This document shows, piece after piece, positions 44,194 to 52,615 of a stretch of DNA of 64,000 nt (within the stretch, counting starts at the first letter, position 1; each line of letters opens with the position of its first letter). The notes under the pieces are model-generated. The model had not been told where the DNA came from and did not search any database. It was given only the letters and a program-made list of their open reading frames with translations. The stretch is from an uncultured Pseudomonadota bacterium (GTDB taxonomy: Bacteria; Myxococcota_A; Bradymonadia; Bradymonadales; Bradymonadaceae), in the NCBI GenBank assembly GCA_913057905.1, contig CAJXPB010000001.1, forward strand, positions 124,001 to 188,000, in the 5' to 3' direction. The position numbers were made by a program, and so were the translations under genes.

Positions 44194-45438
44194 TCACAAC
44201 TGAATCAGCGGGGGACTCGGTCGATCCGCGAGCTCATTGATCTTGGTCTTGAGCGTGCTCGGCGCCTGTCCCATCTGTTCGATCTGATATTTCAGCTCGC
44301 CGACCCGTCCACGGTATCGCTGGAAGGCCGTCTGGCCCTTCACGCTGAGCAGCTCGGAGCGGGTCAAAGGAACGACCCACTGCACCGGAACCTGCCGCGG
44401 ATCCCCGGTACTGCGTGGATGAAAGGTCACTTCACCGTTCTCGGGCTCATCCAGGTTTTCGACCGTGCCGAGCACACCGTTGCGATGGCGAAACGACTGG
44501 GAATTGCCCTGCCGCTTCAGATACTCGAAATCGAACAGCATCGCGTACTGCGGTCCGGAATCCTCGCCGCCCTCGCCTTCGGCCCCTTCATCGCCGGCAT
44601 TCGAGCCGTCGGCCTCGGTGGCGGCCATCAGTTCTTCGAGCTGGTCTCTCTCCTCGTCGAGCGTCAGCCGCCTGTGGTTGTTGATGAGGTCGTTGAGCCG
44701 CTGCATGTTGACCATGAACGTCGTCAACATTGAGGTACGTCGACCGCCGATCAGAAGACGATCCGACCGCCCCAGAAGCGACGAATCGACGGCCATCGTG
44801 GCGTCGGCCAGGGACTGTACTTTCTCGAACTCGACGTTCTCGGGGTCCATGGATTGAATGATCGAGCGGACCTCTTGATACGCCTCGACCCGAGGATTCA
44901 GAGCCTCCATGATCGATTGTGCCTGGCTGGTCTGGGCCCGATACAGAGAACGCTGGTGGCTGCTCGTGCTGTAGAGATACCCGGCCAGAAAGCCGACCAA
45001 CAGAACCACGCCGGCCCCGATCCAGACCGGGGTCGAGACGTCGAGCGCGTCGAATCCTTCGTCGTCGTCCCACTCGAACTCCGGTTCGGACCCATCGGCG
45101 TCGGTCCCGGACGCTTCGCCAGACTGCGGGTCAGGTCCCGACGGCGGAGATGCCTCGCCCGGCGTCGAGTCGCCGCCTTCGGGCGGCGGCGCCGGCGGGC
45201 CCTCTGCAGACGGGGGCTCCTTCGATGAAGGGGGGGGCTTCGACGAAGGCGCTCCCTCCGAGTGGGGTGGGCCTTGAGCGGAGTCGGGCGCCTCCTGGGA
45301 TTCGGTTGATTCCGAAGATGGCGGTCCTTTCTGGGGAACTTTCTTGTCGGTGTTCCCCTCTTCGCGATCCTCCAGGCCGAGACGCGCCTTCAGATCCGAC
45401 AGGTCCGAGTCCTTCTTTTTGTCATCATCCTCAGCCAA
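44194..45438 (-). CDS. Single-pass membrane protein with a proline-rich cytoplasmic tail
   Basis: The start is TTG 45438 with AAGGAGG five bases upstream; the nearby ATG is out of frame and stops at once. The 414-aa protein has an acidic lead, a Pro/Ser/Glu-rich low-complexity region (about 30-120) and an acidic patch. One membrane helix lies at about 140-160 (W-I-G-A-G-V-V-L-L-V-G-F-L-A-G), and an outer part has long helices (175-280) then a compact beta region ending near L-I-Q-L. No family recognised. The layout resembles an assembly or anchoring protein in which the disordered tail reaches into the cytoplasm. Confidence 0.72.
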   Translation of the reverse strand: MAEDDDKKKDSDLSDLKARLGLEDREEGNTDKKVPQKGPPSSESTESQEAPDSAQGPPHSEGAPSSKPPPSSKEPPSAEGPPAPPPEGGDSTPGEASPPSGPDPQSGEASGTDADGSEPEFEWDDDEGFDALDVSTPVWIGAGVVLLVGFLAGYLYSTSSHQRSLYRAQTSQAQSIMEALNPRVEAYQEVRSIIQSMDPENVEFEKVQSLADATMAVDSSLLGRSDRLLIGGRRTSMLTTFMVNMQRLNDLINNHRRLTLDEERDQLEELMAATEADGSNAGDEGAEGEGGEDSGPQYAMLFDFEYLKRQGNSQSFRHRNGVLGTVENLDEPENGEVTFHPRSTGDPRQVPVQWVVPLTRSELLSVKGQTAFQRYRGRVGELKYQIEQMGQAPSTLKTKINELADRPSPPLIQL

Positions 45439-45789
45439 CCATGCCTCCTTGTATTCAGTACCACGGCTTACAGAACGCTACCGCAGGGCGTCAAAATACG
45501 TCAACATCCTGAAGTCCATGGCAAACCGTTGAGTCGGCGTCACTTGCTTTATAACCGGTTGTTCTGACGAAGAGCTTGAAGGGAATCCTCGTGCGCGGTA
45601 GGTGCGCTTTAAAGATGACTCCGCCGACGGCGCCGATGCCAGCGATGGCAAAGTTTGCTTCGTCGGCTTGAATTCGGAACAATATGGGCGCATGTTCGTG
45701 TCGTTTTGCGGCGCACACCCCTAACGGGGATTTCCGCCCGAAGTGACATCTATCGATCCAAGGTCGATTTTACTGCAACGGAAGGTCCG
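45439..45789. other. 351-bp divergent intergenic region of lower GC
   Basis: This gap between two divergent genes is noticeably richer in A and T than the surroundings. It contains two overlapping minus-strand frames (45478-45693 and 45491-45718), of 71 and 75 codons. One of them, reading A-N-F-A-I-A-G-I-G-A-V-G-G-V-I-F, has no ribosome site I can see. I assign no gene. It must contain the promoters of both flanking genes. Confidence 0.5.
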
Positions 45790-48700
45790 ATGATCGTACC
45801 GACGAATCGCTCTCAGCTCCCCTCCGTCTTCAGGAGCTGCCTAGTTGTACTGGCCACCGTTCTTCTGGCGACCGCGTGCGGAGGCGGCTCCGGTTCGGCC
45901 TCGATCACGATCGAGTCGATCGACCCCGAGACGACATACCCAGGGGTCGACACGGCCGTCGCCTTCTCGATCGACGCCTCGGGCGTCTCGGATCTGAACT
46001 GGGAGGTCGACTTCGGTGACTCCAACCAGAATACCGGCGAAGGCAATTCCGGCGAAGTCACCCATGCCTGGGAGTCGAGCGGGCAGTATACGCTCGAGAT
46101 CATCGCCTTCGACGGAGACACCGAGGTGGGTTCGGTCACGCAAACGATTCGAGTCGTGCCCCCCGTGGACCTCGAAGTAGCCAACGCTCGACCGAGCCAG
46201 GGCAACGTCGAGGCCGGCAACAACGTCACCGTCTCGGTCGACGTCACAAACCTGAGCGCATCGCCGGTCGAATCCCCCTTCGCCCTGCACGTCTTTGTGA
46301 CCACGGAATCGTCGCTCGAGGGCATCGAGGACGTCACGACCCTGCAGGAAATCGGACGAAGGGACGTGACCCCGCAGAGCGAGGGACAGCCCGCCCTCGC
46401 CGCCGGCACAACGCGCACGGTCAACGTCAGCTCCACGATCCCCGAGGACCTCCCGCCCGGCGACTACCACATGGTCCCCTACATCGACCCGATGGGCGAC
46501 ATCTCCGATGCCGACCCTTCGAATAACTCGGCGGTCAGCACCCGCATCATCCGTGTGTCGAATGCCTCGCAGAATCTCCCCGACATCGTTGTCGAGAACG
46601 TGGTCCCGATTCCCGACCGGGCCTTCCCCGCACTCAACGAGTTCTCGCGGACCTTCGAATTGCGCAATCAGGGTGGCGTCCAGGCCGCGGAAGTCACGAC
46701 CAAGACCTACCTGTCGGTCGGCGACGATCAACTCGATATGAGCGACCGGCTGATCAACGAATCCACCGAAGGCATCGACGTCCCCGCTGGCCAGTCCGTC
46801 ACCGTCGGCCCCGACAGCTTCACCCTCGATGACGACATCACACCGATGAACGGCGAACAGCAGGTCTGGGTGCTCGTCGAGGCGACGGTGCCCGGCGAGG
46901 AGTCCGAAGCCGACACCACCAACAATCTGGGCGTCTCTGACCCGCCGATCACCGTCTCGGATATGCTCGCCGACGGACCGGACATCTCGGTCAACTCGTT
47001 CAACATCACGCCCACGCAGACCTTTCTCGACGGGTCGCTGACGGTCTCGATGGAACTCGAAAACCAGGGCAACACCGACGCCGGCAGTTTCTTCTGCGGC
47101 CTGTACCTCGGCTCCGAGCCGCGCGTCGACACCGAAAATGACCCCCGTTTTCAGTCCGTCACCGTCTCGTCGCTCGCCAGCGGACAGACGACCAACATCG
47201 AGCGGACGGTCACCGTCCCGGGCATCTACGACCCCGGCACCTACAACATCTACGTCGTCTGTGACCCGACCGGTTCACTCGACGAGACCTTCCGAACCAA
47301 CAATCGGCGGATCTTCGGCACACCCATCGAGGTCTCCGACCAGGCAAACGTCGACCTCTTCATCGACTCCATCAACGTGCCGGCGACAGTTCAACAAGAC
47401 GCCGAGACCAACATCACGGTGCGTGCCTGTGTCTCCGGTTCGAATCCGTCCGGCCGGCTGAAGGGTGAGTTGTACGAGACGACGGGAACCCAGGTCGACT
47501 TCTCAGAGGACCCCGTCGCCGAATTCGACATCCCCAACATCAACCCCGGCGAATGCGCGGACATCGACGTGCCGATCACTGCCGACTGCGAAGACTTTCA
47601 GGAAAATTACGCCTTCGGCGCGGTAGTCGACACCGAGGACAACCTTCCGGAGGGCGACGAGGACAACAATCAATCCGAGGCGAGCCAGATCATGACCGTC
47701 GAGGGTGAATTTTGCGCCTGCGACGACACCAGCTACGAGAGCAACGACAACGTCAACGAGGCCGCCCCCCTGAGCGCCGGCCAGTACTCGTCGGGCGTCT
47801 GCAATCCCGATACCTGTGACTACTACGAGGTTACCCTGCAGGACGGCGAATCGTACCGCGTTGAGACGACCTTTCCCGGCGACAAGGGGTCGCTGGAGTC
47901 GACGGCCTTTACGCCCGACGGGCTGACCGCAATCGACTCCGACAACCGGCCCGATCGGCAGCAGGTCGGCGCCTTCGCCGTCGACGTCAATCAGCCGACC
48001 GACTATCCCTTCAGCGTCTGCGGCGTCGATTCGTCGACTCAGAATCTCTACGACATGGACGTCTCGATCCTGCCGTCGGTCTCTGGGGTCGACCTCATCG
48101 CCCGGCAGGTTCAGTTGCCCAGCAAAACGACCTTCTCGATTGGCGAAGACCTGCAGATGGACTTCCGCGTCAACAACATCGGTCAGCAGGCCTCCGGCGA
48201 CTTCCAGGCGAAGTTTATCATCTCGCCGGATCGCAACTTTGGCGACGGAAACGACGTGGTCATCCCGCCCCAGTCGGCATCGATCTCGTCGATTGGAGCA
48301 CAGTCGGGTCGCGACATCAGCGAGACCGTCACCATCCCGCCCACCGTCGGCAACGGCGACTTCTGGCTGGGCGTTGAGGTCGACTCGACCTCGCAGGTAA
48401 GCGAAGCCGACGAGACCAACAACGTGGCGTTTTCACGCCAGATCACGGTCAACACACAGTGCTTCGACGCCCTGGAACCGAACGACAGCTTCGCGAATGC
48501 CCGAAGCGTCTCCGATGGCACATACAACAACCTCATCTCCTGCGCGGCGGCCGACGACTACTACGAAATCTGTCTGCCCGCCGACAAGAAGTTCGAGGTC
48601 ACCACGAACTTCGACCACACGATGGGCGACATCGACCTGGAGCTGTACAATCAGCAACAGGAGAAAATCGACAGCTCCGCCAGTACCTCGGCCGACACCG

Positions 48701-49575
48701 AGACGGTCAAAGAAGACTACGTCAACGGCGCCCAATGCTACTACGCCAGAGTCTTCCTGCTGACGCTGCAGCCGATGCTCGAGACGACCTACTCAATGTC
48801 GGTGACCACCCAGAACGTGGCCCCGAACCTGCAGTGCAACTCGGCCTTCGAGCCGAACAACGACTTCTCGACGGCCGGCTCGTTCATCGCCGGCACCAGC
48901 GTCTCAGGCACCATCGACCGTTGCCCCAAAAACGACGAGGACTTCTACAGCCTCGACCTGACGACCGGACAGACCGTCACCCTGCGCGGGATTATGGATC
49001 CCTCCAACCAGGGTGGCTCGCTGCGCCTGCAGCTGTACAACCCCTCGAAACTCGCCGTGCTGACCAAAGAGACCGGCCCGGGGACCGACACCGCCGAAAT
49101 CTCGAACTTCACAGCCACCACCAGCGGCACCTACTACGTGCAGGTCACGATGACCGGATCGCAACGCCGCGCCACCTACCGACTCGAGTCGCAGGGTCTC
49201 GGCGGCATCGATCTCTCGACCTCGAACGTCGACGTCTGGCCGAAACCGGGCGGCTACTCCGGCGGCGACCAAGTCTTCTACGACTTCGACCTGTCGAACA
49301 ACCGATCCGACCCGGCCACGACGCCGACCTACGAAATCTACTTCGGCGACTCCGCCACATTGGACACCCAAAACGACACCCTGCTCGCCACCCAGACCCG
49401 TCAGTCGGATCTGTCGGGGAACACGACCGTCAACGTGGCCGGCTCGGTCAATCTGCCGCAGATGCTTCCCTCGACTGGATTTATCCATGTCCGAGTGCTC
49501 GCCGGTGGAAGCCAGACCGACCCGAATCCGGCAAACAACACCGCCAGTACGTCGATCCCGCTGGCTTCACCTTGA
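45790..49575 (+). CDS. Large lipoprotein of PKD, CARDB and PPC domains
   Basis: ATG 45790 has GAAGG at 45781-45785 (1261 aa). The lipobox is L-A-T-A-C (C30). In order: a PKD-like domain (about 40-125, with D-F-G-D-S and H-A-W-E-S-S-G-Q-Y-T); four CARDB-type modules (about 130-660), each ending in a T-N-N or D-N-N turn; a PPC-type domain with paired Cys (about 660-780); a CARDB module (about 785-920); two more PPC domains, each opening (F/L)-E-P-N-(D/N) (about 925-1150); and a final CARDB module. These are adhesive or spacer modules of secreted and surface proteins. There is no catalytic domain. It probably forms a long rod on the outer surface. Confidence 0.88.
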   Translation: MIVPTNRSQLPSVFRSCLVVLATVLLATACGGGSGSASITIESIDPETTYPGVDTAVAFSIDASGVSDLNWEVDFGDSNQNTGEGNSGEVTHAWESSGQYTLEIIAFDGDTEVGSVTQTIRVVPPVDLEVANARPSQGNVEAGNNVTVSVDVTNLSASPVESPFALHVFVTTESSLEGIEDVTTLQEIGRRDVTPQSEGQPALAAGTTRTVNVSSTIPEDLPPGDYHMVPYIDPMGDISDADPSNNSAVSTRIIRVSNASQNLPDIVVENVVPIPDRAFPALNEFSRTFELRNQGGVQAAEVTTKTYLSVGDDQLDMSDRLINESTEGIDVPAGQSVTVGPDSFTLDDDITPMNGEQQVWVLVEATVPGEESEADTTNNLGVSDPPITVSDMLADGPDISVNSFNITPTQTFLDGSLTVSMELENQGNTDAGSFFCGLYLGSEPRVDTENDPRFQSVTVSSLASGQTTNIERTVTVPGIYDPGTYNIYVVCDPTGSLDETFRTNNRRIFGTPIEVSDQANVDLFIDSINVPATVQQDAETNITVRACVSGSNPSGRLKGELYETTGTQVDFSEDPVAEFDIPNINPGECADIDVPITADCEDFQENYAFGAVVDTEDNLPEGDEDNNQSEASQIMTVEGEFCACDDTSYESNDNVNEAAPLSAGQYSSGVCNPDTCDYYEVTLQDGESYRVETTFPGDKGSLESTAFTPDGLTAIDSDNRPDRQQVGAFAVDVNQPTDYPFSVCGVDSSTQNLYDMDVSILPSVSGVDLIARQVQLPSKTTFSIGEDLQMDFRVNNIGQQASGDFQAKFIISPDRNFGDGNDVVIPPQSASISSIGAQSGRDISETVTIPPTVGNGDFWLGVEVDSTSQVSEADETNNVAFSRQITVNTQCFDALEPNDSFANARSVSDGTYNNLISCAAADDYYEICLPADKKFEVTTNFDHTMGDIDLELYNQQQEKIDSSASTSADTETVKEDYVNGAQCYYARVFLLTLQPMLETTYSMSVTTQNVAPNLQCNSAFEPNNDFSTAGSFIAGTSVSGTIDRCPKNDEDFYSLDLTTGQTVTLRGIMDPSNQGGSLRLQLYNPSKLAVLTKETGPGTDTAEISNFTATTSGTYYVQVTMTGSQRRATYRLESQGLGGIDLSTSNVDVWPKPGGYSGGDQVFYDFDLSNNRSDPATTPTYEIYFGDSATLDTQNDTLLATQTRQSDLSGNTTVNVAGSVNLPQMLPSTGFIHVRVLAGGSQTDPNPANNTASTSIPLASP

Positions 49576-49595
49576 CGGATCCACCAGCTACATTT

Positions 49596-49630
49596 CGCGG
49601 GCCCCGGCACCGTATGGCCGGGGCCCCGCG
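49596..49630 (+). terminator. Strong GC hairpin between two co-directional genes
   Basis: CGCGGGCCCCGGC (49596-49608) and GCCGGGGCCCCGCG (49617-49630) pair with one bulged base around an 8-base loop. The stem is very stable but no U-tract follows, so it could be a terminator that needs Rho or a transcript-end stabiliser. Confidence 0.5.
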
Positions 49631-49666
49631 TAGGCCGGGGACGCTTCCAACAACAAGAGAGTGACG

Positions 49667-50590
49667 ATGAAAATCGGACACATCTCCGATCTTCACATCT
49701 TTAGACTTGGCAACCCGCGTATCTCCGAGTTCTTCAACAAGCGATTGCTCGGCGGCGTCAACCTGTTGATGAACCGAACCGAAGAACACTCGGTCGGTGT
49801 GGTCCGCGAGGCGTTGACGCATCTTCAGAAACACGATGTCGACCACATCGCCATCACCGGCGATGTCACCAACCTCGCGCTGGATGCGGAATTCGCCGCC
49901 GTCGCCGAAGTGATCGCCGAGGATATCCCCGATGCCGCACAGCGCGTCAGCGTCATTCCGGGAAACCACGATTACTACACCAAGGATGCCGTGCGAGCGC
50001 GGCGCTTCGAGACCCACTTCGCGCCGTACATGACCAGCGACCTGCCGTCGTACCAGCTCGAAACCGGCTATCCGTTCTGCAAGCTGCGAGACGGAGTCGC
50101 CATCGTGGGGCTCAATTCCGGCATCGCCACGCCCTGGTTTTTTGCCACCGGCGAGGTCAGCGAGCAGGAGCTCGAAGCCACGGAGGCGCTCTTGGACGAT
50201 CCTCGCCTGGAGGATCGCTTCGTCGTCGTGATGGTCCACCATCATCTGGTCCCCTTCGAACACAGCCGCGTCGAGTACACGCGCCGACTCGTCAACGCCG
50301 AGGCCGTCCTGCACACCCTGCGCGACAAGGATGTCGATCTGGTGATCCACGGACACAACCATCACTTTGCGACCATCGAGATCCCTCACCTGACCGGAAA
50401 CGGCGTCATGCGGATCTGCGAGGCCGGCAGCACCTCTATGTCGACCTACTCCGACCCGAAATTCGGCGGAAAGTACAACATCTATCACATCGAAGATGGA
50501 CATCTCGACCGGGTCGAGACGCATCTGTACGAAGGAGAGGATCTCGGGTTCGTCCACTGGCGAGAGCGAACCTTCGAGAAGACCTTCTGA
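49667..50590 (+). CDS. Calcineurin-type metallophosphoesterase
   Basis: I choose ATG 49667 over the GTG six bases upstream (307 aa). The five metal motifs are complete: S-D-L-H (about 7-10), G-D-V-T (about 65-68), G-N-H-D (about 96-99), a V-H-H-H (about 188-191) and G-H-N-H-H (about 229-233). This is the 3-prime,5-prime-cAMP phosphodiesterase/Icc-like branch of the family, cytoplasmic with no signal peptide. The substrate (cyclic nucleotide, phospholipid or other diester) cannot be told. It is followed 11 bp later by the next gene. Confidence 0.92.
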   Translation: MKIGHISDLHIFRLGNPRISEFFNKRLLGGVNLLMNRTEEHSVGVVREALTHLQKHDVDHIAITGDVTNLALDAEFAAVAEVIAEDIPDAAQRVSVIPGNHDYYTKDAVRARRFETHFAPYMTSDLPSYQLETGYPFCKLRDGVAIVGLNSGIATPWFFATGEVSEQELEATEALLDDPRLEDRFVVVMVHHHLVPFEHSRVEYTRRLVNAEAVLHTLRDKDVDLVIHGHNHHFATIEIPHLTGNGVMRICEAGSTSMSTYSDPKFGGKYNIYHIEDGHLDRVETHLYEGEDLGFVHWRERTFEKTF

Positions 50591-50601
50591 ATGGAGAGAA
50601 T

Positions 50602-51225
50602 ATGACCGAATCATCGCAGGACTGGCTCAAACGGATCGCCGGAGCACTCGGCACCCAGGGCCTCAAGATCGAAAGCGAAGCCACCGAATGGGACTTCAAG
50701 AAGGCCGCATCGGGGCTGTACCCCATCATGGTTCACCGACGCTTCCTCGAGGGCGCGGAATCGATACTGGGTAGCCCGCCCTGGATCACCGACTTCAAAG
50801 ACCCACTGGTGTTGGCCTACGTCATCGAGGTCGACGAGGGGCGCCAATTTCTGACCCGCGCCCAGGTCGACCGGTGGTCGGTCACCCGCGACCGGATCGA
50901 ATCGGCCGGCCGAAGCCTGCTGTATCACATGACCCGCGACGAAACGCCGCAGTCGGTTGAGGAGAGCCCGGTCGAGGCCTACCGCGTCGGCGACGGGTAC
51001 GACGCCGCCCGAATCATCGTCATCGAAGACGTCCATTTCGGCGAGTTCACCCCCGACTCCCGGATCGCAATTCCCTCGACCGAGGAGCTGTTGTTCGTGC
51101 GCTCGGGAGACGACGAATCCATCGCCGCCCTGCGCGACGAAGCCCAACGACGCCACGAGTCTGCCGACCTTCCGCTGACCCCCGACCTGTTTCGGTTCGA
51201 ACGCAGCAAGCCCGTGCCGGCCTGA
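50602..51225 (+). CDS. Hypothetical protein, YtpQ/DUF1444-like
   Basis: The 207-aa soluble protein has the general pattern of YtpQ-type DUF1444 proteins: a middle V-L-A-Y-V-I-E-V-D-E-G followed by L-T-R-A-Q-V-D-R-W-S-V-T and a helix with R-S-L-L-Y-H-M. A late I-P-S-T-E-E-L-L-F-V-R-S-G segment fits too. The assignment is tentative. It lies 11 bp after the phosphoesterase and is probably co-transcribed with it. No catalytic motif is seen. Confidence 0.65.
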   Translation: MTESSQDWLKRIAGALGTQGLKIESEATEWDFKKAASGLYPIMVHRRFLEGAESILGSPPWITDFKDPLVLAYVIEVDEGRQFLTRAQVDRWSVTRDRIESAGRSLLYHMTRDETPQSVEESPVEAYRVGDGYDAARIIVIEDVHFGEFTPDSRIAIPSTEELLFVRSGDDESIAALRDEAQRRHESADLPLTPDLFRFERSKPVPA

Positions 51226-51275
51226 CATCGCTCGATTTCGTCAGATGGCCTTCAACCAGCTCGAGGATCCAGACG

Positions 51276-51815
51276 ATGCCTGACGACTCCGACCAACGTA
51301 CCGGATACGTCGACGGCGAAGTCGACGAAACCCTTCCCGAGGTCGTCCGCGACTTCTTGGAGAGCGGCGCCGACCTCGAGGAAGTACGGCTCAACGAGCG
51401 CGGAAAGTGGACCCACGAGGGGCTCGACTTCGAAAACCAGCGGATCATCGACCTCTTCAGCCGCAGCGTCGACCGCACCGACGGTGGCACCTGGGTGCTG
51501 GAAGTCGGGCGGTTCACCTACCCGATCACCATCGAGGACGTCGGCTTCTTCGTCGAACGCGTCGACCGCTCGACCTCCCCTCCCACCCTCAAACTCTCCG
51601 ACGACACCCAAGAACCCCTGGACCCCTCGACCCTCGACTACCAACCGGGCGGCCGGCTGTATTGCACCATCAAGGACGGCGACTTCCGCGCACGCTTCAA
51701 GCGCACCGCCTATTTCCAATTGGCGGAATTGATGGACGAGACCGACGATGGACGCGTCGTCGTGCGGATGGACGGAAAGACCTACGATCTCGGGGATGTC
51801 GACAAGATGGGGTAG
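51276..51815 (+). CDS. DUF1285-like hypothetical protein
   Basis: The 179-aa protein has the block G-K-W-T-H-E-G followed by I-I-D-L-F-S-R-S-V and Y-P-I-T-I-E-D-V-G-F-F-V. This corresponds to the DUF1285 pattern G-x-W-x-H-x-G...V-R-L-F-A...V-E-D-A-P-F. The family is a small double-barrel fold of unknown role. A repeat-filled gap begins three bases after its stop, so this gene marks the edge of ordinary sequence. Confidence 0.65.
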   Translation: MPDDSDQRTGYVDGEVDETLPEVVRDFLESGADLEEVRLNERGKWTHEGLDFENQRIIDLFSRSVDRTDGGTWVLEVGRFTYPITIEDVGFFVERVDRSTSPPTLKLSDDTQEPLDPSTLDYQPGGRLYCTIKDGDFRARFKRTAYFQLAELMDETDDGRVVVRMDGKTYDLGDVDKMG

Positions 51816-51818
51816 GCA

Positions 51819-51930
51819 GGCGGCTGGGGATTCCGTTTTGGGAATCGGCAGCCGGCTGGAGATGCCGTTTTGGGAATCGGCAGCCGGCTGGAGATGCCGT
51901 TTTGGGAATCGGCAGTTGACTGGAGATGCC
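51819..51930. repeat. 32-bp tandem repeat, about 3.5 copies
   Basis: Units start at 51819, 51851 and 51883, with a half unit from 51915. The second and third are identical. Each full unit contains a TGCCG-N10-CGGCA hairpin, and each unit junction creates the 10-bp palindrome CAGCCGGCTG. The array begins immediately after the DUF1285-like gene. There are no spacers, so it is not CRISPR. The open frames across it are artefacts. Confidence 0.9.
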
Positions 51931-52065
51931 GACACGGGCTGGATCGGCCGGAGAAAAATGGACATCCCGGTCTCCTTCAGCGCAAGGCGCTTCAGTCGAA
52001 CCGGGCGATCATGCGGCGTGTCGCGCCGCAGGCGCGCCGCCGCGGGATAGTCAAAGGACAGAGGC

Positions 52066-52167
52066 GTGGTGGAAGTCGGAGATCCCGGGATCTTCGACTT
52101 CGAAGTCGACGAGTCTGGGCTCCACGACCTCGCAGTCGACGAGTCTGGAACCCTCGACCTCGAGTCC
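52066..52167. repeat. 30-bp tandem repeat, two full copies plus partials
   Basis: Two full units, 52096-52125 and 52126-52155, share the core gcagtcgacgagtctgg-like stretch (GTCGACGAGTCTGG). A degenerate partial precedes them from about 52072 and another follows to about 52167. The unit includes GTCGAC, a 6-bp palindrome. It is unrelated in sequence to the 32-bp array 140 bp upstream. Confidence 0.75.
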
Positions 52168-52312
52168 ACGCCCTCCCCTTCAGCTGCGTGCAACCCACGA
52201 TCATCGTTGCCCCACTCCTCCTTGCCCCCACGATCGCCGCAGTCCCTCCCACGCCAGCGTCAGGCTTCCACGCCCTCTCAACGCGAGGCCGCCCCGCGGC
52301 CGACATTGGGTT

Positions 52313-52342
52313 ACCCGGGCGTGAGCGCAGCGAACCCCGGGT
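52313..52342. repeat. REP-like palindrome
   Basis: ACCCGGG (52313-52319) and CCCGGGT (52336-52342) form a perfect 7-bp inverted repeat around 16 bases that read GTGAGCGCAGCGAAC. From memory, very similar CCCGGG-bounded elements are scattered through GC-rich genomes of Planctomycetes and relatives as REP-type repeats. The assignment is by resemblance. Confidence 0.5.
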
Positions 52343-52359
52343 GTCCAACGCACAGCCAC

Positions 52360-52545
52360 CCAGCCACGTCGCCTTCGAACAAGCACGAAGATCCAGCCAC
52401 GTCGCCTTCGAACAAGCACGAAGACCCAGCCACGTCGCCTTCAGACGTGCACGTGTCTTCGTCGTACGTCCTACGTCCTACGCGATACGCGACCACGCGC
52501 CACGCGGAGACCGTCGTACGTCCTACGTCGTACGTCCTACGCGCC
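52360..52545. repeat. 33-bp tandem repeat plus heptamer array (second composite locus)
   Basis: Two 33-bp units (52360-52392 and 52393-52425) and a diverged third contain the core gccacgtcgccttcgaac. They run into GACGTGCACGTG and then heptamers GTC(G/C)TAC: three at 52461-52481 and four at 52513-52540. On the opposite strand the order is heptamers, then CACGTGCACGTC, then the long units, which is the same order as at 29461-29597. Confidence 0.85.
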
Positions 52546-52565
52546 CCGTGATCCGTGACAAGAAA

Positions 52566-52603
52566 GCAAAAACCCCGGACCGCATCGCGGCCCGGGCGTT
52601 TTT
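52566..52603. terminator. Bidirectional rho-independent terminator
   Basis: A stem with CCCGG and CCGC (574-583 of the 52-kb block) pairs with GCGG and CCGGG around a 3-base loop, with one mismatch. It is flanked by A5 on the left and T5 on the right, so it has a U-tract on both transcripts. It sits 13 bp after the end of icd and serves that operon. Confidence 0.8.
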
Positions 52604-52615
52604 ATCCCTCTTCTA

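Noticed and set aside
45491..45718. 75-codon minus-strand frame
   Set aside because: No ribosome site, overlaps another frame of similar length, and no family recognised.
51252..52193. 313-codon minus-strand frame across the repeat region
   Set aside because: Its sequence is translated tandem repeat plus antisense of the DUF1285-like gene; no ribosome site.
51819..52545. Possible CRISPR array
   Set aside because: The 32-, 30- and 33-bp units are joined directly with no unique spacers, and no cas genes are nearby.
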